A stretch of DNA of 64,000 nt, taken from Acinetobacter bereziniae LMG 1003 = CIP 70.12 (lineage in GTDB: Bacteria; Pseudomonadota; Gammaproteobacteria; Pseudomonadales; Moraxellaceae). A model generated the notes under the pieces. The model searched no databases. It had not been told where the DNA came from and saw only the letters and a list, made by a program, of their open reading frames with translations. Numbering within the stretch: the first letter of the stretch is position 1; each line of letters begins with the position of its first letter. The stretch is from assembly GCF_000368925.1 (NCBI RefSeq), contig NZ_KB849756.1:2444416-2508415 (forward strand), in the 5' to 3' direction. Shown piece after piece: positions 28,621-36,714 of the stretch. The position numbers and the translations under genes are program-made.

Positions 28621-30024
28621 ATGAATTTATTTTTTGAAAATATTGGTGATATCAAACAAGCGTCCATAAATTTTAAGAATTTAACAGTTATTTCTGGTCA
28701 AAATGATGTCGGAAAAAGTACTGTTGGGAAATTAATGTTTGCCCTTATTCAATCATGTAATACTTATACTGAGGTTTTTCAAAGAGAAAACCCTAGAAGC
28801 AATCTATTATATAATTGGATTTATACCAGATTAAGAGATCATTCATCTTTATCTGAGAATAGAGAAGTTATAGCTTTCTTTTCTAGAATGCGTATGGATT
28901 CTAGGAGATATGATCATGAAAAAATTTTAGATAAAGTAGATTATTTTATATTTAATACGAATGATGGCGAAGAAAAAAATTTTCTAGAAAAATTGAAATA
29001 TATTATCAGTGATTTTTATGAAAAGGATATAAACCATGAATATCGATCATCAGATGGATTATTTGATATTATAAACAATGAATTTCGAAACAATGCTGTT
29101 AGATATGGATCTAAAAACTCTAATATTGTTTTAAAATCTATCGAAAATAATGATGAAAATGATAGTTTTTTATTACAATTTAAATTTTCTAGACGGAATC
29201 AAACTTTATATGCACGTAATGGTGCACCTAATTTTAGAGATGTAACTATTGTAGAAAACCCAGCAATATTACAATATTTACCAACTATTTTTTCTAACTC
29301 TATTCTAAACTCGCTTGGAACCAATAAAAAATTTAGAAACATTGGTGTTCCTTATCACGTAATGGATTTATGGAAAAAATTAAAAAATTCATCTATTCAA
29401 GAAGGTCAAGAAATATCTGATGATTTATTTACGCTTCAACTAGAAGATGGATTCTCAATTTCTAAAATAGAGAGTGCGGTTGATTTAGATAAGGATATCA
29501 AAAAATCAAAAGACAATGATAAACTAAATACAAGATTTATAAATGATTTTTTTGATGGAAGTTTGTATTACATGCAAAAAGAACATGGATTTGTATTTAA
29601 GAAAAAAGATAATAAAATTTTTGATATTAATAATATTTCTTCCGGTGTTAAATCTTTAGCTATTCTAGACTTATTGCTTAATGGTGATTATATAAATAAT
29701 GATACTTTACTGATTCTTGATGAACCAGAGACGAATTTACATCCAGCTTGGCAAAAAAAATATGCAGAAGTAATAGCTAAATTATGTAGTTCTGGGGCTA
29801 ATATCTTAATAAATACTCATAGTCCTTATATGGTTGAATCTTTAAGGGGCTATTCAGAAAAATATAACTCACCTGTTAATTTTTATTTAGCTCAACGAGA
29901 TTGTGATAATAATGAAATTATTTTTTCTGAAAAAAATAAAGATATTTCTCAGATAATTAATGTACTTGCACAACCTTTAAGAGATTTGAATAATGAGTTA
30001 TCAGGGTTAAAAGATGACTACTAA
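28621..30024 (+). CDS. AAA/ABC-type ATPase of a candidate defence module
   Basis: The 467-residue ATP-binding protein is of the SMC/OLD-like AAA_15/AAA_21 class: Walker A GQNDVGKST (about 26-34), a long AT-rich, charged middle region, an ABC-signature-like NISSGVKSLAIL (about 337-348), Walker B LLILDEPETNLHP (about 363-375) and the switch histidine INTHSPYMVE (about 396-405). No TOPRIM domain is fused, unlike OLD nucleases. The next gene starts inside its end (11-base overlap), so the two products are made together. The pair is bounded by two inverted Xer sites. ATPase-plus-nuclease pairs of this kind are typical of anti-phage systems, but I cannot match it to a named one. Confidence 0.85.
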   Translation: MNLFFENIGDIKQASINFKNLTVISGQNDVGKSTVGKLMFALIQSCNTYTEVFQRENPRSNLLYNWIYTRLRDHSSLSENREVIAFFSRMRMDSRRYDHEKILDKVDYFIFNTNDGEEKNFLEKLKYIISDFYEKDINHEYRSSDGLFDIINNEFRNNAVRYGSKNSNIVLKSIENNDENDSFLLQFKFSRRNQTLYARNGAPNFRDVTIVENPAILQYLPTIFSNSILNSLGTNKKFRNIGVPYHVMDLWKKLKNSSIQEGQEISDDLFTLQLEDGFSISKIESAVDLDKDIKKSKDNDKLNTRFINDFFDGSLYYMQKEHGFVFKKKDNKIFDINNISSGVKSLAILDLLLNGDYINNDTLLILDEPETNLHPAWQKKYAEVIAKLCSSGANILINTHSPYMVESLRGYSEKYNSPVNFYLAQRDCDNNEIIFSEKNKDISQIINVLAQPLRDLNNELSGLKDDY

Positions 30025-30652
30025 AGCTAAATTAATTTATGATGAGTTATGTAAGGATTTTTCAATAGGTCCTAATGAAAATATAACTAGTTGTAGTTAT
30101 GATGATGATAATGATCAGCATTTTATAGAATGTGATGTTGGTATTTTAGATTTTGATAAGATTGATAATCAATGTCAGAATTTAAAGAATAGTAAAAGTA
30201 AAAATAGATCTGCAGATTGTCTTATTTATAGAGCTTCTAATGATACGCTTTACTTTTTAGAGTTTAAGTCAGGGAGCTGTAAATATAAAGATATTAGATA
30301 TAAGGTTATTGATGGATTCACAAATCTATATCATTATGCACTCAAGAAGAAAATTATTTCTTCTAGAGAAGAATATATGGAAATTAATTTTAGATTCTGT
30401 TTAGTCAGAAGAAATGCTAGAGAAATTTATTTAAGAGATACAATTTTAGGTGATTTAGAAAGTGGAGAAGAGCTTAGAGGAACAGAAGCATTCAATGATC
30501 TTGAAGATTTTTTCCTAAAGAAAGTCTCCATAGTAATGACTCCAGAGAAGGTTCCAGATTTACTTTATACTATTACTGATGGGGTCATTAAGGATATTAA
30601 CTATCATTATACTGATAAAGTGGTTAAAAAATTAACTACAGCTTTATCTTAG
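30014..30652 (+). CDS. PD-(D/E)XK-like nuclease partner of the ATPase
   Basis: The 212-residue protein overlaps the ATPase gene by 11 bases. Residues 66-87 read SADCLIYR, eight intervening residues, then YFLEFKSG: D68 followed 15 residues later by E83-x-K85 on adjacent predicted strands, the core signature of PD-(D/E)XK nucleases. The rest has no recognised domain and there is no signal or membrane segment. By analogy with other ATPase/nuclease pairs it may be the effector that cuts nucleic acid when the ATPase detects infection; this is inference. Confidence 0.6.
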   Translation: MTTKAKLIYDELCKDFSIGPNENITSCSYDDDNDQHFIECDVGILDFDKIDNQCQNLKNSKSKNRSADCLIYRASNDTLYFLEFKSGSCKYKDIRYKVIDGFTNLYHYALKKKIISSREEYMEINFRFCLVRRNAREIYLRDTILGDLESGEELRGTEAFNDLEDFFLKKVSIVMTPEKVPDLLYTITDGVIKDINYHYTDKVVKKLTTALS

Positions 30653-30674
30653 ACTATTTCTTAAGATTACCTAA

Positions 30675-30702
30675 AATTAACATAATACGCCTTATACGAA
30701 AT
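30675..30702 (-). other. Xer recombination (pdif) site 2, inverted relative to site 1
   Basis: On the minus strand: XerC arm ATTTCGTATAA, spacer GGCGTA, XerD arm TTATGTTAATT. Both arms are exactly those of the pdif sites that flank mobile modules on Acinetobacter plasmids. It lies 22 bases after the nuclease gene and closes the module opened by site 1. Confidence 0.88.
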
Positions 30703-30707
30703 GCTTG

Positions 30708-32189
30708 TGTAACTCCAAAATAGAAATGTCCGGTTTCTCCAAAGTAAAAATGTCCGCTTTTAGAATATGCACTTCTGCAATTTCCTTAGCGGACGGTTTG
30801 ATATGTTGGTGTCTATGTCGGATAAAGAACTTAAACGATTGTCGGTCTTGCAGGAAATCTGCGATCAACGCATAACTCAATCCCAGGCTGCTCAGCTACT
30901 TCATATTTCAGAACGTCAGATCAGACGCTTACTGCAGAAATACAAAGCTCAAGGTCCATCTGCATTAGCCCATGCCGGTCGTGGCCAAATCAGCAATTCT
31001 AAACTTCCTGAAGAACTCAGACTCAAGTGCCTCAATATTGTTTCTGACCAACTGCATGGTTTCGGACCCACTTTAGCGCATGAAAAGCTCACCACCGTAC
31101 ATGGATTCGATCTTTCAGTAGAAACCCTGCGTTCTTGGATGATTGCAGCTGACTTATGGATGCCTCGATCCAAGCGCCTGAAACGCCCGTATCAGCCTCG
31201 TTACAACCGGGATTGCTTTGGTGAACTGATCCAAATTGATGGCTCACACCATGACTGGTTTGAAGGACGCGCTGCTAAATGCTGTCTGCTGGTGTTTATC
31301 GATGATGCTACAGGAAAATTGCAGCATTTACGCTTCTGTGAGTCAGAATCAACCTTTGACTATATGATTTCAACACGCTTATATGTCGAACAGCACGGTA
31401 AGCCTTTAGCGTTTTACAGCGACAAACATTCAGTCTTTAGAGTGAATCAAAGCAGCAAGAAAGACACCAAGATTACCCAGTTTGGACGTGTACTCAGCAC
31501 CCTGAATATCGATATCATCTTCGCTAATTCACCGCAGGCCAAAGGCCGTGTGGAACGGGCCAACAGAACCCTTCAGGACCGTCTGATCAAGGAGATGCGC
31601 CTGAAAGGCATCTGTTCGATTGAGCAAGCGAATGTCTGGCTACCCTGCTTCATTGAGCAGTTCAATCAGAAGTTCGCCAAGATGGCTTTTAATCCTAAGA
31701 ATCTACATCGGTCTATCACTGAAACAGCCGAAGAATTAGATGATATTTTTACTTGGCGTGAACCCCGCAGAGTCACGAATAGCCTGACGATTACTTATGA
31801 TAAATGCGTATATCTCCTGGAAAACACCGAAGAAAATCAAAGGTTGATCGGTAAGTATCTTGAGTTCCTTGAATACCCGGATGGTACTGTAGCCATCATG
31901 CATAATAGCCGAAAGATCAATTACAGCCTCTTCGATAAATTAAGTCAGCTGAATCAGCGAGAGATTGTTGAGAATAAACGGTTGGGTGCTGTTCTGAATC
32001 ATATTCAACAACAGCATGAAGAACTGGAACAGCAAAACAAACGTAATCGTTCTCAAAAGATGCCAAGCAGACGTGCACAGAAAACAGCAATTCAAGAACG
32101 AAATCTAAATCCTGTGCTTGACTTGGAAATGTCCATATAGGACATTTCTATTTGGTTATTAGGTAGGACATTTCTACTTGGGAATAACA
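30708..32189 (+). mobile_element. IS1202/ISNCY-type insertion sequence (ISAjo2/ISAba32-like) next to a pdif site
   Basis: The ends are 24-base imperfect inverted repeats (20 of 24 match) starting TGTAACTCC on the left and TGTTATTCC on the right, each followed by AATAGAAATGTCC or AGTAGAAATGTCC. A second, inner copy of the AAATGTCC motif lies close to each end. The target duplication GCTTG is present at 30703-30707 and 32190-32194. The element is 1482 bp and is inserted exactly 5 bases from the XerC end of pdif site 2, which is the insertion habit reported for this IS group in Acinetobacter. Confidence 0.88.
30803..32140 (+). CDS. ISNCY family transposase (DDE integrase core)
   Basis: This transposase fills the insertion sequence at 30708-32189. 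The N-terminal helix-turn-helix is TQSQAAQLLHISERQIRRLL. The DDE/rve core has IQIDGSHHDWF, FYSDKHSVFR and GRVERANRTLQDRL for the three acidic residues. The C-terminus is a basic, Gln-rich tail. It is uninterrupted, so the element may be active. In-frame ATGs at 30767, 30803 and 30815 are all possible starts. Confidence 0.92.
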   Translation: MLVSMSDKELKRLSVLQEICDQRITQSQAAQLLHISERQIRRLLQKYKAQGPSALAHAGRGQISNSKLPEELRLKCLNIVSDQLHGFGPTLAHEKLTTVHGFDLSVETLRSWMIAADLWMPRSKRLKRPYQPRYNRDCFGELIQIDGSHHDWFEGRAAKCCLLVFIDDATGKLQHLRFCESESTFDYMISTRLYVEQHGKPLAFYSDKHSVFRVNQSSKKDTKITQFGRVLSTLNIDIIFANSPQAKGRVERANRTLQDRLIKEMRLKGICSIEQANVWLPCFIEQFNQKFAKMAFNPKNLHRSITETAEELDDIFTWREPRRVTNSLTITYDKCVYLLENTEENQRLIGKYLEFLEYPDGTVAIMHNSRKINYSLFDKLSQLNQREIVENKRLGAVLNHIQQQHEELEQQNKRNRSQKMPSRRAQKTAIQERNLNPVLDLEMSI

Positions 32190-32324
32190 GCTTGAACTTT
32201 TCATTTTGTATCAATATCTTAATCAAATCCGTTCTAGTATTCAGCGTACTGGAACGGCTTTTTCATGATAATTCACGTTTCACACTTTATTAATCAAATT
32301 GTTACAATGTTTAAAAGTATTTAA

Positions 32325-32768
32325 ATCTTTTATGTTACTCAATATTTTCAACATATGATGTCAAAAAAGAACTGTATGATCGCCATGTATATGGCTTAGT
32401 TATCAGCCTTTTTACTTCTAAAGGTTCATCCTGAGTATTGGGGACATGCTCAAAGAAATATTTATCCTTACTTTGGAAGAAAATATCAAAGCTTTGACTC
32501 ATGAGTGGATCACACTGGCTTTGCTTCTGATAAATCACTGCTATTCGATTGATGTAATGATTGATCCAATCCGTTTCATTGTTAAAAGCTGAGTAGTCAT
32601 TGAGGTCTCTATTAATATGTTGTAAGTCAGTCGTTGTGCCATTGCGGTCATGATACTGAAAATGGTGACGCCTTGAGCAGGAAGTTTGGAGTGGATTTCG
32701 ATCATGACCAGACTGTTTTAATGAGGTTTGTGATTGTGAGTGTAGCAGGTGATTTTTAACAGCAAAAT
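32325..32768. repeat. Direct repeat B: ORF remnant joined to the aminotransferase 5' end
   Basis: The left part (about 32325-32631) is similar to 36715-37021 and encodes a remnant on the minus strand. The right part (32632-32768) is the copied first 25 codons and leader of the aminotransferase gene (100 identical bases to repeat A). The joint is at the same base in B and C, inside the codons for MAQRL. Confidence 0.85.
32335..32631 (-). pseudogene. Remnant of an unidentified gene (also present at 36778-37023)
   Basis: The minus-strand frame encodes the same protein as the 37-kb copy (TDLQHLN..., NNETDWINHYINRI, then YQKQSQCDPLMSQSF and a HVPNTQDEPLEVKRL stretch) and ends SSFLTSYVENIE. In this copy the first ATG has become ACG, so only a 67-residue internal reading from 32538 remains open. 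I do not recognise the family. Its fusion to aminotransferase DNA shows it was moved as part of a recombined block. Confidence 0.4.
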
Positions 32769-32828
32769 ATATAGTAGGTCTGAGTTGGTAAAAATGTGAT
32801 GAAACCTATAAGTAAAAGGAAGATGTAG

Positions 32829-32855
32829 GCTTCGTGTATGACCATTATGTTAAAT
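32829..32855 (+). other. Degenerate Xer site 3
   Basis: GCTTCGTGTAT, spacer GACCA (5 not 6), TTATGTTAAAT. The flanks (CCTATAA...GATGTAG on the left) match those of site 1, so this is its duplicated, decayed counterpart. Orientation is the same as site 1 and opposite to site 2. Confidence 0.5.
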
Positions 32856-32863
32856 AGGAGTTC

Positions 32864-32980
32864 TTAATGTCTTTCATCTTTTTTTAATTTTTCCCATTCA
32901 ACTGCTGTTCCTCCTCCTTGCTTGTGCCATTTTTGATGTAATGCTCTATCGGCTGGGTCAAGATTTTTGGGATCAGCCAT
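32864..32980 (-). pseudogene. Small 38-codon frame, probably a fragment of a larger gene
   Basis: The frame from the ATG at 32980 reads MADPKNLDPADRALHQKW followed by HKQGGGTAVEWEKLKKDERH and a stop. Its composition is protein-like, with balanced charge and no low-complexity AT translation, but there is no ribosome binding site. It could be the C-terminal end of a polymorphic toxin or effector left by recombination. No family can be assigned. Confidence 0.3.
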
Positions 32981-33129
32981 TTTTTTGGTGCATAATTAAC
33001 TGATTCTTATAATGAACATCTATTGGGCTAAACCAGTCCATATTTTTAATTTTAATCATGAGGGATCAGGGTTCTAGCTGTAGATAGGCCGATTCCTAAC
33101 TGTTGTTTTGACATGTCATGTTTTTTGTT

Positions 33130-33157
33130 GTGTTATAATAGAATTCAAATGTAACAC
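33130..33157. promoter_or_regulatory. Palindromic operator over the -10 box of the toxin-antitoxin operon
   Basis: A 28-base palindrome centred on GAATTC, with outer arms GTGTTA and TAACAC and 11 of 14 positions paired, overlaps a TATAAT box (33134-33139). It lies 16 bases before the antitoxin start and fits autoregulation by a ribbon-helix-helix antitoxin. Confidence 0.6.
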
Positions 33158-33172
33158 ATTGGAGTCAAAGCC

Positions 33173-33457
33173 ATGACAGAATCGACTTTCACATTCCGAG
33201 TGGATGAATCTTTGAAGCAAGAATTTTCTAGTTTTGCCAAAGATATAGACCGTAGCGGAGCGCAATTATTGCGTGACTTCATGCGTGATTTTGTGAAGCA
33301 ACAGCAAGAAGCCGCATCTTACGATGCGTGGTATCAAAAACAAGTCCAAATTGGCTTAGACGAAGCAGATGCAGGGCAATTGGTTCCTCAAGAAGAAGTG
33401 AAATCCCGTTTTGAAGAAAAACGTGCAAGCCTACTCGCTAAATTGGCAGCTAAATAA
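33173..33457 (+). CDS. Ribbon-helix-helix antitoxin of a type II toxin-antitoxin pair
   Basis: The 94-residue protein has an N-terminal MetJ/Arc (RHH) motif: strand TFTFRVDESLKQEFSSFAKD followed by helix SGAQLLRDFMRDFV. The charged C-terminus (about 55-94) would wrap the toxin. It has a good ribosome binding site (GGAG). Its stop codon shares a base with the toxin start (TAATGA), the usual coupling in such operons. Confidence 0.88.
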   Translation: MTESTFTFRVDESLKQEFSSFAKDIDRSGAQLLRDFMRDFVKQQQEAASYDAWYQKQVQIGLDEADAGQLVPQEEVKSRFEEKRASLLAKLAAK

Positions 33458-33729
33458 TGAAAGTGTTTTGGACACCAACTGCTTTAGACGATTTAGAGAG
33501 AATTATTGATTACATTACTGAGCGTAATTTGGTTGCTGCAATTGAATTGCACGATCTGATTGAGGAAAAAACAGATTTACTTTCTCACAGCAGCTTGATG
33601 GGGCGCTCTGGTCTGGTCAAAGGGACTCGTGAATTAGTGGTTCATTCACACTATGTTGTAGTGTATGACGTTAAAGATACGGTTCGTATTTTAAGAGTTT
33701 TGCATACATCACAGCAGTGGGAAGCTTAA
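33457..33729 (+). CDS. RelE/ParE family toxin
   Basis: The 90-residue protein has the ParE/RelE fold pattern: VFWTPTALDDLERIIDYI at the start, then LMGRSGLVKGTRELVVHSHYVVVYDV, then VRILRVLHTSQQW at the end. The R-E-L-V and final R-x-L-H-x-x-Q motifs match ParE-like toxins. RelE types cleave mRNA at the ribosome and ParE types poison gyrase; the sequence alone does not settle which. Confidence 0.9.
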   Translation: MKVFWTPTALDDLERIIDYITERNLVAAIELHDLIEEKTDLLSHSSLMGRSGLVKGTRELVVHSHYVVVYDVKDTVRILRVLHTSQQWEA

Positions 33730-33901
33730 AACTTCCATTTTTTATTTGCAACAAGACTTAAGCGTGTATCCAAAATAATAAGATTTACAGGGCAGTTTAG
33801 TATCTACGACCTTGCTTGAAGATTCTGAATACACGAAAAATTATTTTCAAATTGAGTCAATATCAACCAACAAAAAATTGAAAAATTTACTTTAGGATAA
33901 A

Positions 33902-36103
33902 TTAGAAGTAATAGTGTTGTTGATACTCTAAAGTTTGTAAATCTAAACGATCACCACTACTAAATTGAATAGATTCAACCTGATACTGACTACCCTTAGC
34001 AGCATCTTTAATCGTAATTTGATCTGTAGATCCTTTTACTGAAATCACTTGATTTGAGCCAATATATGAAACAATTAAATCATCTATATTAATATCTTTA
34101 CCGAATTTAATAGTATCGTTACCTCCAGTCTCCTGAATAATATCCTTACCAAAACCTCTTTCAAATTCGTAGGTTTCGTTACCTGAACTACCAATCAATT
34201 TATCATTGCCTGTTCCACCATTTAGAACATTAAATAAACCTCCAGTAGCTTCTAGAGTATCATCACCTCCAAATCCATAAAGATGATTGCTTCCAGTATT
34301 TCCTTTAATTATATTATTCAATTCGTTACCCGAGCCAGAAATGTCTGTATTGCCTGCTAATGTAAGATTTTCCACATTTTTTGTTAGAAAAAAATGCTTA
34401 GCTGAACTAATGACAGTATCAATACCTTCATTATTATGTTCTAAAACAAAATCAGAGTTTGATTGAACATAATAGGTATCATTACCCTTACCCCCAACCA
34501 AAACATTAACTCCTGATCCCCCATCTAGAATGTCATTACCCCAACCACCAAATAATAAGTCATCTCCTTTACCACCGTATAACTTATCATTGCCTATTCC
34601 ACCATTTATGACATCATTACCATTTTTTCCAGTTAATGTTGCACCGAAAGGAGATAATGTAGAAATCACATTGGTATTAGGATTAAGGAAATTAGTCACT
34701 ACAGCAACTGGTCCAGCTAAATCACCCGCATATGCATAAGCAATTTGAGTAAGTGTATTGACCAATTGATCTTTAGAAGAAAAACCGTTTTGAAATACTT
34801 CTCCTTGTATCAATAAATCAATATAATTCAGACCTTCTTTTGTGAATTGACTGATTACATCAATTAAACTTGCTCCACTTTTTAGCGTTTCCTTAACCAC
34901 ATCACCTAATAATTCTAAATACCATGATATGGGACGACTATCTCCACCATTTAGTTCTGAAGTATCAACACCTAAGATATGATCTAAAAGACCAAAAGGT
35001 GTAATCCCAGACCAATCTGAAAGTGTGCCACCTAGATTTTGTAGTGCTTGAGTTGCATCCATATGTACAAGACCAAATGTTCCTGCTGCACTTGGAACAT
35101 AACCAGCAGGAATTATAAGATTGCCATCTGTATCATTCACGCCATACAGTAAATTATCAGCCAGCGTTTTAACTAAAATATTCGATGCTTTATAAAATTC
35201 ACCATCCGCAAAATAAATCCCTTTATCCCCTAAAGCTTTTTCAGTCCCTAAGCGTACATATTGGTAAAGAATATTTGTCGGATCTGTTGTTGCAACAGCC
35301 TCAGCCACATGGAACCAATTGAGAGTGCCTGGATCGATGCCTTCTTTGCCTTTTAGGTCATTAGCAATTAATGAATAAATTGGGCGCCATAAATTATTAA
35401 CATATTGCGAAGGAGCTTGCTCAAATTGCTGATAGAGTTCAGCCACTTTGTTTAAAACACTGGAGCTTACTTGATAACTTGTTTGTCCATTTTTTTCGTA
35501 TATTAGTACATGTTCAGCTTGGCTTTGATTTCTCCATTCATTTTCATAATGGTTGTTTTGAGCAGATAAAGTTCCTCCAATACCTTTTCCAGTATTAACA
35601 ATAATATTTGAAATTTGATTAATAAAAGCATCACCAGCCTTATGTATGGTTTCGAAACCTTTACCAAATATATTATTACCAGCAAGACCTAATGGAGCGA
35701 CTGTATTCAACAAATCATTCGCAAGATTAGTTCCACCAATTAAGGCATTACCAATTACTTCGCTAGGAACATTTAACAGACCTTTAGTTGTAAGCTCTTT
35801 ATCTATCCATTCATTTTTGAAATGTGTATCAGCAGGTTTTACTGTTGCGCCTAAAGAAACACCAATATTTGATACAACATTAGAAATTGAACCAATAACT
35901 TTATCACCCACTACATGAGCAATTTCAAATGGAGCACCGAAAATTTTATTTCCTGCTAAACCAATTGGAGATGTAATATCAAGAATAGTATTAATGGTAT
36001 TTGCAGCAGTGACTAACCCATTGGCTACTAATTGAAGTGGGATAGTAAATACTGAACTAAATTTGAAGTTTGGTAAGTATTGATATGTATTAAATAATTT
36101 CAT
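33902..36103 (-). CDS. RTX-repeat (haemolysin-type calcium-binding) secreted protein with N-terminal tandem duplication
   Basis: The 733-residue protein has three parts. Residues about 20-175 are two tandem copies of a roughly 75-residue module (PIGLAGNKIFGAPFEIAHVVGD, then PLGLAGNNIFGKGFETIHKAGD), each ending HFKNEW or HYENEW. Residues about 190-480 are a unique domain. Residues about 490-690 hold GGxGxDxLx nonapeptides (INGGIGNDKLYGGKGDDLLF) that bind calcium, and the C-terminus has a haemolysin-type tail. There is no classical signal peptide, so type I secretion is likely, but no exporter genes are nearby. It could be an adhesin, bacteriocin-like toxin or enzyme. Confidence 0.8.
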   Translation of the reverse strand: MKLFNTYQYLPNFKFSSVFTIPLQLVANGLVTAANTINTILDITSPIGLAGNKIFGAPFEIAHVVGDKVIGSISNVVSNIGVSLGATVKPADTHFKNEWIDKELTTKGLLNVPSEVIGNALIGGTNLANDLLNTVAPLGLAGNNIFGKGFETIHKAGDAFINQISNIIVNTGKGIGGTLSAQNNHYENEWRNQSQAEHVLIYEKNGQTSYQVSSSVLNKVAELYQQFEQAPSQYVNNLWRPIYSLIANDLKGKEGIDPGTLNWFHVAEAVATTDPTNILYQYVRLGTEKALGDKGIYFADGEFYKASNILVKTLADNLLYGVNDTDGNLIIPAGYVPSAAGTFGLVHMDATQALQNLGGTLSDWSGITPFGLLDHILGVDTSELNGGDSRPISWYLELLGDVVKETLKSGASLIDVISQFTKEGLNYIDLLIQGEVFQNGFSSKDQLVNTLTQIAYAYAGDLAGPVAVVTNFLNPNTNVISTLSPFGATLTGKNGNDVINGGIGNDKLYGGKGDDLLFGGWGNDILDGGSGVNVLVGGKGNDTYYVQSNSDFVLEHNNEGIDTVISSAKHFFLTKNVENLTLAGNTDISGSGNELNNIIKGNTGSNHLYGFGGDDTLEATGGLFNVLNGGTGNDKLIGSSGNETYEFERGFGKDIIQETGGNDTIKFGKDINIDDLIVSYIGSNQVISVKGSTDQITIKDAAKGSQYQVESIQFSSGDRLDLQTLEYQQHYYF

Positions 36104-36714
36104 GTGATTTCCTTTTATTAATTTTAACTAATAAACAAAAAAATAAAGCAGCACGATATTCACATACAACTCAAAAAGGTGTTTTATTTCTGTAAGACAA
36201 TTTGGATATAAATTTATATAGATGAAAAATTATAAATCGTAAGAATTTTAATTTTTTATATGATATATAACATAGTTATTGAACTAATATTTTATTTTAA
36301 AAATAATAGACATAAATGTATTTTAAAATAATATATCTTTAAGGTTGAAGCATTAAAATAGTTAAAGATGTTCATAAGTTATTTATTAATTTGGAGTTTT
36401 ATTTATAAAAAACATCTAAAAAATTGGATGCTATTTGAAAAAAAAGCTTGGTGATAAAATTCAGAAGTTATTTTTCAGTTGTTTAATATCATCTTATTAT
36501 AGTAAAAATTTTTCAATACGAAATCTACAATCTATTACGGATAAAAAGATTTTTTATAGAATTGGTATAATATGTTTCACATGAAATTTTTTAAATTTTA
36601 TTTTATATATCAATTGATTTTTAAAAAATTTCTTTATAGTATTTAGTAAATTGAATCGGATTATTAGTTGATTTTTTATTTGAATTCTTAGAATTTCTAA
36701 AAATTCATAAATTC
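36104..36714. other. Gene-free AT-rich spacer upstream of the RTX gene
   Basis: About 600 bases of very AT-rich DNA with no frame of protein-like composition and no clear repeat. It must contain the promoter of the RTX gene, but I cannot fix the boxes. Confidence 0.5.

Noticed and set aside
28621..30652. Assignment of the ATPase-nuclease pair to Gabija, PARIS or Septu
   Set aside because: No TOPRIM, DUF4435-like or HNH motif is visible; the pair keeps only the general ATPase-plus-nuclease logic.
33730..33901. Xer site closing a toxin-antitoxin dif module
   Set aside because: No arm resembling TTATACGAAAT or TTAACATAA at the right spacing was found on this side.
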